Source: Promethearchaeota archaeon (GTDB lineage: Archaea > Asgardarchaeota > Lokiarchaeia > Sigyniarchaeales > SOKP01). From it: 64,000 nt of DNA. Below, piece by piece: positions 34,870 to 42,896 of this stretch. Location of the stretch: the NCBI GenBank assembly GCA_029838195.1, contig JALGVJ010000019.1, positions 1 through 64,000 on the forward strand, read 5' to 3'. The notes beneath the pieces are model-generated. The model did not search any database. It saw only the letters and a program-made list of their open reading frames with translations, and was not told where the DNA came from. A program made the translations under genes and the position numbers. How positions within the stretch are numbered: position 1 is the stretch's first letter; each line of letters starts with the position of its first letter.

Positions 34870-36978
34870 TTAATCATATTTACTTTGAAAATCTTTTATT
34901 TTTGCTAAAACTTCATCTTTAAAATTCCCGACGATAAATTTAGCATGTTCTTTAAGTTCTTTAGCATATTGCATTAGTTGGTGTAAAATGGGACCTGGTG
35001 GGAACTTATCGCGTTTTTCCTCAATTAATTCCGCTAATTTATGCCCTTCAATGCCTTCTTCAACTTTTTTTATGAGTTCATTGAAGATATCATTTAAAAT
35101 TCCTTTCTTGAATTCTGGAACAGAGGGTTTTGGAATTTCCTCTTGGGGAGCCGCTTTTGTTGCCGTTGGTTCTTCTGCCATTGTGACGCTTTCTCGTCCT
35201 TTAACAACCACGTTAGGTTCTGATCGAGGATATTCACCTTGACCTGCGCACGTATAATGAAGATTTATGGTTTCATTTCCTTGTAATTCTTTTATTTTTA
35301 TTTCTAGTTCTTTCACGCCTTCCGTTTCTGTCATTTCATATGGAAATTCGAATTTTGTTTCTGTCAAAGTAAATCCGGCAGGGATGACATCTCGAACCAC
35401 GATATTTTCTAATTCTATTTCTCCTTTATTTTGAAGTCTTATCGAGATATCAAATTCTCCTTCATTTATACCCGGTTTAATGCTTTTTAGAGTTTTCAAT
35501 CTTCTTTTAACGTATTTTATTCCAATAACAGGTTCTTCTGGGGGAGAGATCACGAATTCTTTTCCTTTTACAGGGGAGTTTGCCTTAATTACTACCGGTG
35601 TATTATATCTGGATTCGGGCTTAGGATTTTTAGCTTTTAAAGGATAAGTCATTAATAATTGAGAGTTGGAAGGTAGTTCTTTTTCCATGTTTCGTAATTT
35701 TATAGTGATAACATGTTTTGTGTCTGGACTGACATCATCAGGATCTATAGAGATTTTTTCTAAATATTCAGATCGTTCTTGGCATTCTTTGACTTCCATG
35801 GGGTTTTTTACAACTAGTTTTATGTCTGGAATGGAAGGTGGAATGAAATCGGCGGGAATTTCATCCTCAATTTCAAGCGAATCAATGGGAGCCGTTCCCT
35901 TGTTAAAGATCGTATTGGTTATTTTCATATCAGTATTAGCATAAGCGGCTACTTCTGGTGGTTCAATCGTTTTCGTAATTTCGGCGCTGAGCACTGGATA
36001 ATAGGTTGGCTCTTTTTTTATTACTCCAATTACTCGGGTAATGACTTTAAATAAAGGAGTAAAGCTGACTTCGGATTCCAATTCAGGAACGTTGGGACTA
36101 TCAATGTTAAAATCGTGAGACCACGATTGATCGGGGTTTAATTCGAGATTTGGAGATTCTGACACGATTAATTCTGCGCCCGTCGGAATTTTATGTGAAA
36201 CTTGAACTTTTTCCAATCTGACCTTGAATTCAGAATCATTAATGAATTCAACTGTACAATCCCACGTGCCCGGGCGCGCTCCTTCATCTCTCTCAACCCC
36301 ACTAATGGAATCCGTTAATCCGCGAATCAATGGATTGAACATGGTGAGAATCTTGTCATTAATAAGATATTCTACGGTTAATGCGCCAAGAGATATATCT
36401 TCTCGTTCTGTTGGATTGACATTTAAGTGGATTTCGAGGTTTGCTTTTTCTCCGGATCCTAAATTATTAAATTCCCAAAGAGCTACTCGCTTTCCTTCTT
36501 GTTCTTTGATTTCTGCGGCTCCATAATTCGGGGTTTTTAATTCTATTTCTTGAAAAATCTTGGGAAGTTCTCTCGTTACTTTTACATCTTCGATGGATTT
36601 ATCAAGAGGATTGCTAATGGTTATTTTTAAACTACACTTATTCACGTTTTCATAAAGAAATGTATCATTAACCACATTCATGATTTCCCTTTCTACATCA
36701 AAAACTTCTTCTACTTTTATCGAAGGCTCTTTTATTTTTTGAATTTGATATTCCTGTTTAAACTCTTGACCGGGATTAATTGTTCCTATGTTCAATACCT
36801 TTGAAATATTGGTATTTACGGTTTCTTTTAAATCGCATGTGAGGTTCCATAATCTACTTTTATTCGTGGCGTTTTTCACTTGAAGGGTTCCATTGCATTT
36901 GATCGATTTAATCTGCTGCTTAGCATCGAGTATTACGTTTTCATTATCCGTTATGTCTATAATAATAAATTCGGACAT
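34870..36978 (-). CDS. Large protein of repeated DUF11/COG1361-like beta-sandwich domains
   Basis: The 702-residue protein consists of four to five similar domains of about 110-130 residues. Each has a conserved pattern of the type I-x-N-x-x-x-x-x-I-E-x-V-x-V-x-D-x-I-P-x-G (VTRELPKIFQEIEL, VSHKIPTGAELIV, IEDEIPADFIPPSI, VRDVIPAGFTLTE). This is the DUF11/COG1361 immunoglobulin-like repeat usually found on cell-surface proteins. Unusually, there is no signal peptide and no membrane anchor. A Pro/Glu linker (about 605-625) leads to an 80-residue helical C-terminal domain (LNDIFNELIKKVEEGIEGHK). A cytosolic scaffold is the simplest reading. The function is unknown. Confidence 0.7.
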   Translation of the reverse strand: MSEFIIIDITDNENVILDAKQQIKSIKCNGTLQVKNATNKSRLWNLTCDLKETVNTNISKVLNIGTINPGQEFKQEYQIQKIKEPSIKVEEVFDVEREIMNVVNDTFLYENVNKCSLKITISNPLDKSIEDVKVTRELPKIFQEIELKTPNYGAAEIKEQEGKRVALWEFNNLGSGEKANLEIHLNVNPTEREDISLGALTVEYLINDKILTMFNPLIRGLTDSISGVERDEGARPGTWDCTVEFINDSEFKVRLEKVQVSHKIPTGAELIVSESPNLELNPDQSWSHDFNIDSPNVPELESEVSFTPLFKVITRVIGVIKKEPTYYPVLSAEITKTIEPPEVAAYANTDMKITNTIFNKGTAPIDSLEIEDEIPADFIPPSIPDIKLVVKNPMEVKECQERSEYLEKISIDPDDVSPDTKHVITIKLRNMEKELPSNSQLLMTYPLKAKNPKPESRYNTPVVIKANSPVKGKEFVISPPEEPVIGIKYVKRRLKTLKSIKPGINEGEFDISIRLQNKGEIELENIVVRDVIPAGFTLTETKFEFPYEMTETEGVKELEIKIKELQGNETINLHYTCAGQGEYPRSEPNVVVKGRESVTMAEEPTATKAAPQEEIPKPSVPEFKKGILNDIFNELIKKVEEGIEGHKLAELIEEKRDKFPPGPILHQLMQYAKELKEHAKFIVGNFKDEVLAKIKDFQSKYD

Positions 36979-37155
36979 GCTTCTCTTACCCTAATCTATT
37001 TTTATTAAAAATAAGGTTAATTTTTCTTTAAATACTTAATTTATTTTAAACATGTAATATTAATTCATTAATTTAAATCTAATGATATAGATAATCCTTT
37101 CATTTTATTATTATTGAAGCATGAATGTGATTTGAGAGAAAAATCTTGAATAAAC

Positions 37156-38001
37156 GTGAAAAGAATTATAAAGCTCATAAAGAAGTTTAATATTTTGATG
37201 CAAAAGGCCGTAGAGGGGCCTAATTGCACAGATCCTGCAATTTGTAAAGGAGATTGCTGCTCTATTGAAATTGGAGTGCCTAAAGCATTTGCGAAGATTT
37301 TAATTAAAAAAAACCTTGCGAAACCGAGTGATTTCATCCGAGACAATGTTTTTAGTTTTAAATTGCGCTTTGAACCCAATACTGGTAAATGTTTCTTATT
37401 CAATGAACAGTTAAATGGATGTTCTATTCATTATTCGGGTTTAAAACCTCCACAGTGTTGGATTTATCCTACGGGGTTTTCTCAAGATACTAAAAAGGAA
37501 ATATCTTGTAAAAAAATTAAAGGATGGAGAATTGTATCTCCTAGAAAAGCAAAAAAAGCTGAAAAATTATTTTCAAAATATTTAAAATATTGTAAAAAAG
37601 AAGCACGAAAGGAACTGGAAAATATTGAACATAGGATTGGTAAACTTGAAAATAGCGAATCTAAAAGGATTTATAAGAGCCTTCAGCAAGAATTAATGAG
37701 ATTTCCCCCTAGCCAGATTGCGGGTTTTCGGGATGGGTGGTCTTCATTCAACCTTCTCCTTGCAGAAGGATACTCTTTACAATTAAAAAAAATTTGTGAA
37801 AGCTATCATTCTTCTTGTCCTATTTTACATGATAACTTCTTAAAATGTGCTCATGTTTGTCTAAAGGTTTCAACTGTGATTCTAAACATTTTATTTCAGA
37901 ATTTGCGGGATTTTATTTCCAAAGAGGGAATACCACCTTCGGGTGAATATCCTTTTTATTTATTATTTAAATATGTGAATATGAAAAACAAAAAAGAGTG
38001 A
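37156..38001 (+). CDS. Cysteine-rich YkgJ/CxxCxxCC-like metal-binding protein
   Basis: The 281-residue protein starts with a cysteine cluster typical of YkgJ-type proteins: CTDPAICKGDCCSIEIGVP, then GKCFLFNEQLNGCSIH and KPPQCWIYPTGF. The family is annotated as zinc- or iron-chelating, and its biochemical role is not established. Further Cys residues follow (YCKK, SCPILHDNFLKCAHVC), so a second metal site is possible. The rest is helical and basic. The start codon is GTG 37156. It is divergent from the large repeat protein and unlinked to known partners. Confidence 0.7.
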   Translation: MKRIIKLIKKFNILMQKAVEGPNCTDPAICKGDCCSIEIGVPKAFAKILIKKNLAKPSDFIRDNVFSFKLRFEPNTGKCFLFNEQLNGCSIHYSGLKPPQCWIYPTGFSQDTKKEISCKKIKGWRIVSPRKAKKAEKLFSKYLKYCKKEARKELENIEHRIGKLENSESKRIYKSLQQELMRFPPSQIAGFRDGWSSFNLLLAEGYSLQLKKICESYHSSCPILHDNFLKCAHVCLKVSTVILNILFQNLRDFISKEGIPPSGEYPFYLLFKYVNMKNKKE

Positions 38002-38159
38002 GATAAATAGTACTGGTTTTTTATCGGGACTTTTTTTTACAACATGCTCAATCACGATAAGATAGAATATCTTCTGGATAATACATGTTCTTAAAATATA
38101 TAATAGTATTAGTATAAATTGTATTTGAAAATATAATGAACTAACATAATTTAAGAATC

Positions 38160-38528
38160 ATGACATTAACAATAGATAGAACCTTGAAAGAATTGACCAG
38201 ACTCACGTTTTCACGAGAATATAATTATTTAGAGGGGCCTCATAAAATTAGGGGAAAATCAGGAAAAAAGTGGATTTTTGATGCCCTCATAAAAAATACT
38301 AATTCTGATAAATATGGGGTGTTTGTAAGAGATTGGAAAAGAGAAATTTCAATTACTCAGTTACGTCAATTACATAAAGCGTGTTTAGATACGAACATGA
38401 GTGGAGGCATTTTAGTGTGTAATTATATTTCCGAGTTTTCAAGGGACTATAGTAAACAATTTGGAATCCAGTTATTATCGAGGGGAGAAATGATTTCGAT
38501 TTTAAGGAATCGGCAAATTGAAATTTAA
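38160..38528 (+). CDS. Small PD-(D/E)XK-type nuclease-like protein
   Basis: The 122-residue protein looks like a minimal restriction-endonuclease fold of the Mrr/Hjc kind. KIRGKSGKKWIFDALI gives the conserved G and the catalytic Asp, VFVRDWKREI gives the D-x-K pair, and GGILVCNYISEFSRDYSKQFGIQLLS matches the later strand-helix of archaeal Mrr-like proteins. No DNA-recognition domain or methyltransferase is nearby. The gene ends two bases before copy B of the 63-bp repeat, so an element may have inserted at its 3' end and trimmed it. A role in recombination or defence is possible. Confidence 0.6.
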   Translation: MTLTIDRTLKELTRLTFSREYNYLEGPHKIRGKSGKKWIFDALIKNTNSDKYGVFVRDWKREISITQLRQLHKACLDTNMSGGILVCNYISEFSRDYSKQFGIQLLSRGEMISILRNRQIEI

Positions 38529-38530
38529 AT

Positions 38531-38593
38531 AAACAGTCGCCGACTATTCAAAACAATTTTGGATAAAATTAGACATGAACACAAAAATAAAGG
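38531..38593 (-). repeat. 63-bp repeat, copy B
   Basis: This is the inverted copy of 5700-5762, with 59 of 63 bases identical. It contains the palindrome AGTCGCCGACT (38534-38544). It fills the gap between the small nuclease gene (stop at 38528) and the end of the dolichol-kinase-like gene (38600). No recombinase sequence is next to it, so it may be a solo element end or a small non-autonomous element. Confidence 0.8.
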
Positions 38594-38599
38594 TCTTAT

Positions 38600-39673
38600 T
38601 TAATAAATAGAGATATTTAAAAATGATAAAAATAAGAGCAGTGCAATACCGACTCCAAATGGATTGAGTATATTATCTTGTAATTTTATTATACTCGTGA
38701 GCATGTCAATAAAAAAAAATGTAAAAGAAGCGATAAGGGAAACCATGATACTTAAAGAGAGAGACCACTGCGAATAGCCCATCACATTGGAAAATAATAT
38801 GGCTATAAATGCAGAGAAGAAACTAAAAAAAAATCCGGAGAGATAGCCTTCTATCGTTTTATGTCCATTTTTAGGAAAATAATGATTTTTATGTGAATAT
38901 TGTATTCCAATAATAGAAGACATGGCATCCGCAATTGAGCTTATCAATAGAATGATAAAAAAAATGGGAAAACTAAAAAAAATAAAAGGTCCAAAACTAA
39001 ATACCATTACAAACGTGCTTGAAAACGTGTCTAATTCGTCCGAATATAATCCTGCTTTACACAATTTAACAGCAAAATTTGGCATGTAATTAAATGCTAA
39101 TAATCTTATAAGATCTTCCAACAAGAACGCTAATGCAAAATCTATTCCAATAATGATAATTATAAAATAGGCATAATCCCGCCAAGCTCCTTTTAGAATG
39201 GGTTGTAAAAAATAGCAAATAAGAATAATAACTATTACAACTGCTCCAGGAATGAGATGGGAATATTTACGCCTTATTGTATTTTTTCGATCATAATTTT
39301 CCAAAAATTTCTTGCAAAATTGCTCATAACTTTGAAAATCTTGAAATTGAGGGGGATCTTTTCTAGTTTTAAATTTATTCAGAAACCCAAGTAAAATTAT
39401 AAAGATAAATAACCCGAATATACAAGTATTGCCGATTATTATAAATTCTTCAAGAGCAGAACCTAAAAATACTCCCTGATGCTGATCGGCAAATTTTAAG
39501 AGCATGAAAGGATATAGCATGCCAAATCCAAGTGTTAAAAGAACGTATAAAATTTCATTAAATTTCTTGACTCGTGATTTTCCAAGCAGACTCCATGTCT
39601 TTATCACGTGATAACTCATGAATAGCACGAATATGCCAAAAGTGATAGGTACTATAAATAGTGAAAAATTAAT
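38600..39673 (-). CDS. Dolichol kinase/CTP-dependent lipid kinase-like membrane protein
   Basis: The 357-residue protein has about nine membrane segments and the motif ADAMSSIIGIQYS, then KNGHKTIEGYLSGFF (near the C-terminal third). This is the CTP-binding signature of the dolichol kinase, DGK1 and CDP-diglyceride synthase group. Family members phosphorylate polyprenols or diacylglycerol with CTP, so a role in archaeal lipid or lipid-carrier metabolism is likely. The first in-frame ordinary start is GTG 39628, but the frame upstream encodes a good first membrane helix (INFSLFIVPITFGIFVLF). GGAGGGG at 39687-39681 lies seven bases before ATT 39673, which I propose as the start. Confidence 0.75.
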   Translation of the reverse strand: MNFSLFIVPITFGIFVLFMSYHVIKTWSLLGKSRVKKFNEILYVLLTLGFGMLYPFMLLKFADQHQGVFLGSALEEFIIIGNTCIFGLFIFIILLGFLNKFKTRKDPPQFQDFQSYEQFCKKFLENYDRKNTIRRKYSHLIPGAVVIVIILICYFLQPILKGAWRDYAYFIIIIIGIDFALAFLLEDLIRLLAFNYMPNFAVKLCKAGLYSDELDTFSSTFVMVFSFGPFIFFSFPIFFIILLISSIADAMSSIIGIQYSHKNHYFPKNGHKTIEGYLSGFFFSFFSAFIAILFSNVMGYSQWSLSLSIMVSLIASFTFFFIDMLTSIIKLQDNILNPFGVGIALLLFLSFLNISIY

Positions 39674-39674
39674 T

Positions 39675-40766
39675 TCAAATCCCCTCCGTATGGGTCATGA
39701 GTAGCTTTATTTCTTCATTGGTAAATCGAGAATGCTTGAAAAGGTCGTGAAATTTAAAAGTCGCTTTATTTCTAATTTTATTAAATAATTTTATATCATT
39801 TACTTGAATGTCCTCTAAATTTGTGGTGCCTAATTTAAGCCGTCCAAGGTTTTGTATATAGGGACAAGCATCAAGTTTTAAATTAATGAGTGCGCAACTT
39901 AAAGCATCTAGAGCAACAGAATCAATAGAACATAATACGAGCTTTAAATTATTAATAGAACCTCGTAATGGACCATTTCCTTCCATTGCAGGAGCTGCAT
40001 CAATGACAGAAAAAATGGGAAAAATGGTCTTAGCCATTCTATTAATGTTGATAGCGAGAGCCGTTTTTGATGTTGTTAGATTGTCCTTTCTGGAAAGCAT
40101 GCTAGGATTTTTAGGGCCAAATCCATGCATGTAGGCCTTAACAACAGCACCTTCATCAATTATCTCCCCTGTTGACTTTCTACGTGCCTTTGAAAGACAT
40201 CCCATTAAATTCTTGACTGATAACGTCAACCCTAAGACATCATGAGATTTAAATTTAGCTACAGAAATAATGGGATACATGGTAGCAGTTTTTGAAATTC
40301 CTAATTCAATATCAAATGGATTTTCCGACCCCAAGGGATCTCCTGGCGAATAAATCTCAAACCAGCTTCCAACTTCATCTTTATTAAAATCAAGAGGCGT
40401 CCAAAGTTCCTCATCTAACATGAAACCGTTATTTTTCATTGCCTTAATGGAATCAGGCTCTCCTTTCGAATTATTAGTCGACCCTTCAGCTAATATAATA
40501 TTTTGAAATCCTAATTCTTTTAAATATTTTGCTAAAATCTCACATAATAGGGGGCTAGAAACAGGTAATCCATTATTGATCCGTTCGGTTGGTAAGATAT
40601 TGGGTTTAATGATGATTGTAGAAAACTGATTTAATATATTTTTAAAAAAATTTTCAAAATGGCTGAAGATCTTTCTTATATTCTTACTATTTTTATCAAT
40701 AGATTTTTTTATTTCTATTAAGTATATTTTAGAAGGCCGATATTGAGCAGCATTTTTCTCCATCAC
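39675..40766 (-). CDS. DUF362-family protein
   Basis: The 363-residue protein matches the DUF362 family: IIIKPNILPTERINNGLPVSS (residues 50-70), ILAEGSTN, ISVAKFKSHDVLGLTLSVKNLMG, and SIDSVALDALSCALINL. Family members are of unknown biochemical function, and many carry ferredoxin-like clusters. This one has no C-terminal ferredoxin cysteines. Its stop (TGA, 39677-39675) overlaps the ribosome-binding region of the dolichol-kinase-like gene, so the two are tightly coupled and may act in one lipid pathway. Confidence 0.8.
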   Translation of the reverse strand: MMEKNAAQYRPSKIYLIEIKKSIDKNSKNIRKIFSHFENFFKNILNQFSTIIIKPNILPTERINNGLPVSSPLLCEILAKYLKELGFQNIILAEGSTNNSKGEPDSIKAMKNNGFMLDEELWTPLDFNKDEVGSWFEIYSPGDPLGSENPFDIELGISKTATMYPIISVAKFKSHDVLGLTLSVKNLMGCLSKARRKSTGEIIDEGAVVKAYMHGFGPKNPSMLSRKDNLTTSKTALAININRMAKTIFPIFSVIDAAPAMEGNGPLRGSINNLKLVLCSIDSVALDALSCALINLKLDACPYIQNLGRLKLGTTNLEDIQVNDIKLFNKIRNKATFKFHDLFKHSRFTNEEIKLLMTHTEGI

Positions 40767-40854
40767 GTTGGATCATAAATTAATTGATATTTTATATCTT
40801 TTATCCCCTTAAAGATATTTGTTAGAATATTTTAAACCATGAAAAGAAGTATTT

Positions 40855-40950
40855 TGATAGCTCTACTTTTATTAGTAGATCGGACCTCTTGCCATTGCCC
40901 AGTTCCCAAATATAGATCTAGTTAAATAGATGAAAATGTGCGTTCATCTA
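40855..40950. ncRNA. Possible small structured RNA (weak)
   Basis: Within very AT-rich intergenic DNA this stretch has a GC-richer core (GGACCTCTTGCCATTGCCC, about 40883-40901). It ends in an 8-bp perfect stem (TAGATGAA at 40927-40934, TTCATCTA at 40943-40950) with an 8-base loop. In AT-rich archaea such islands often mark small RNAs. It lies between divergent genes and could also be a regulatory leader for the flavoprotein at 41000. Strand and identity are unknown. Confidence 0.25.
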
Positions 40951-40999
40951 TAAAATATCAGTTAAAAGTTTAAAAGGCATAATTTCTCTTTTTTTTATC

Positions 41000-42523
41000 A
41001 TGGAAATATATGACTTAGTTGTAATAGGGTCTGGTGTAGGGTTAACCGTTCTTAATTATGGGATACGATTTGGATGGAAGTGTTGTTTAGTAGAAAATAG
41101 CAAGGTTGGAGGGACGTGTCTCACGCGAGGATGCATTCCTTCAAAAATTTTAGTATATCCTGCAGATATCATAAGAGAAGCACAACACGCAAGAAAAGTG
41201 GGCGTTTCTTTTAAAATTGAAAACATAGATTGGAACTTAATTGCGAAAAGAATGTGGTCTCAAATTGATGAGAGTAAATCCATGGAAGAAGGATTGAAAA
41301 GCGTGCCAAATTTAGATTTTTTTAAAGGAAATGGGGAATTCGTGGGAGAATATGAAATGGTGGTAAGATCTGTGAAAGATCAATCCATAATTGCATCATT
41401 TATAGGAAAAAAATTCGTAATTGCATCAGGAGCTCGTTCTTTCATTCCGCTTATTAAAAATATTGAAGAAGTTGGATATGTCACGAATGAGAGTTTTTTT
41501 GGAGAGAAATTTCCAAAAAAGCCATGGAATAGTTTAATAATTATTGGAGGGGGGGTTATTGCTGCGGAATTTGCTCATGTATTTTCAGCAATGAATACAA
41601 AAGTATCAATAATTGAAATGCTACCTCGCCTGGTAGCAACGGAAGAGCCGGAAATAAGTGAAATTTTAGAAAATTATTTCAGAAAACACATGAACGTGTT
41701 GGTAAATCATAAAGCAATAGAAGTGGGAAAAAAAGGGAATAAAAAAATTGTCATCGTGGAAGATGTAAATACGGGAGAGAGGAAAGAAATCGAAGGAGAA
41801 GAAATCTTGGTCGCAACTGGCCGTAAATCCAATACCGATATTTTAAAAGTTGAAAAAACGGGGGTTGAAACTGATAAAAGAGGGTGGATTAAGACTGATG
41901 AATATCTTCAAACGACCAAGGAAAATATTTGGTGTATTGGAGATGCTAATGGTTTATATCAATTTCGGCATAAAGCAAATTATGAAGCGGAAATATGCAT
42001 TCGAAATATTTTTGGGAGTGAAGAAGATAAATCTACCGTAGATTATTCCTCTGTTCCTTGGGCAATTTTCAGTTATCCGCAAATTGGCCACGTGGGGATG
42101 ACAGAACAAGAAGCTTTGGAGAAAGGGCATGAAATTTATGTTGCTAAAAATAGATATTCTTCGGTGGCAAAAGGGTTTGCGATGGGATTTGAAGAGGGGA
42201 GTGAAGACGATGGATTAGTGAAATTAATTATTGATAAATCGTATAAAATTTTAGGGACTCACGTGGTTGGACCTCACGCAGCTATTCTTGTTCAGCCTTT
42301 TGCTTATTTAATGAATGCCGGATATACATGTAACATTCCGGAGAGAGAAGGTGAAGGAGAAGTTCCTAATATTAAAAGAGCATGTCCCGAAAGTGGTTCT
42401 TTCATGCCAATTTATCATTCTATGGTGATTCATCCTTCATTAAACGAGCTGACCGCTTGGGCAATTGGAAGCCTTCAACCCGTAAATATTAACCACGACC
42501 ATGCCCATGAACATCATCATTGA
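41000..42523 (+). CDS. Dihydrolipoamide dehydrogenase-like flavoprotein with His-rich tail
   Basis: The 507-residue protein is a class I pyridine nucleotide-disulfide oxidoreductase. It has FAD-binding VVIGSGVGLTVL, the redox disulfide in VGGTCLTRGCIPSK (C40 and C45), the NAD domain IIIGGGVIAAEFAHVF, IWCIGDANG, and the dimer-interface His-Glu pair in IHPSLNEL. Two features are odd. There is an insertion with extra cysteines before the interface motif (GYTCNIPEREGEGE, KRACPESG), and the C-terminus is NHDHAHEHHH, likely metal-binding. No 2-oxoacid dehydrogenase genes are near, so a disulfide, metal or thiol reductase role is possible. Confidence 0.82.
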   Translation: MEIYDLVVIGSGVGLTVLNYGIRFGWKCCLVENSKVGGTCLTRGCIPSKILVYPADIIREAQHARKVGVSFKIENIDWNLIAKRMWSQIDESKSMEEGLKSVPNLDFFKGNGEFVGEYEMVVRSVKDQSIIASFIGKKFVIASGARSFIPLIKNIEEVGYVTNESFFGEKFPKKPWNSLIIIGGGVIAAEFAHVFSAMNTKVSIIEMLPRLVATEEPEISEILENYFRKHMNVLVNHKAIEVGKKGNKKIVIVEDVNTGERKEIEGEEILVATGRKSNTDILKVEKTGVETDKRGWIKTDEYLQTTKENIWCIGDANGLYQFRHKANYEAEICIRNIFGSEEDKSTVDYSSVPWAIFSYPQIGHVGMTEQEALEKGHEIYVAKNRYSSVAKGFAMGFEEGSEDDGLVKLIIDKSYKILGTHVVGPHAAILVQPFAYLMNAGYTCNIPEREGEGEVPNIKRACPESGSFMPIYHSMVIHPSLNELTAWAIGSLQPVNINHDHAHEHHH

Positions 42524-42896
42524 GTTGCGCATCGAATTTCTTGTATATTTTTTTATGCTTAATCCCTTTTTAAAATATGATTTTAGTTTTTTTATCTTAT
42601 TGAAATACTAAAGGAGGCTTTTAGGATTTTTTTATTTATCCGTGAACCCATTGACCAAAGTAGCGAGGGTTTAAGATTTAATAACAAATTTTTTAATTTG
42701 CACCAATTAGCGAAGATGTCTTATAAAGATTTAAAAATCTATCAATCTCTCATGTTTTAAATAAAATTGAACCTATTTTTAATCCTAAATTTTATTAATG
42801 GAAAGATATGATTTTTCTTCAATTTTTTTTTAAAATACTTCTTCATACTTAATATGGAATAAAAAAGATTAGCACTCATTATAAATTAAAAACCTC
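42524..42896. other. Intergenic region upstream of the resection operon
   Basis: This 373-bp AT-rich gap should hold the promoter of the Dna2-Mre11-Rad50 operon. AT-rich TATA-like stretches lie 40-60 bases before ATG 42897 (for example ACTTAATATGGAAT near 42846). A GC-richer patch at 42640-42675 has weak pairing potential (AACCC with GGGTT). No gene is seen. Confidence 0.4.
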
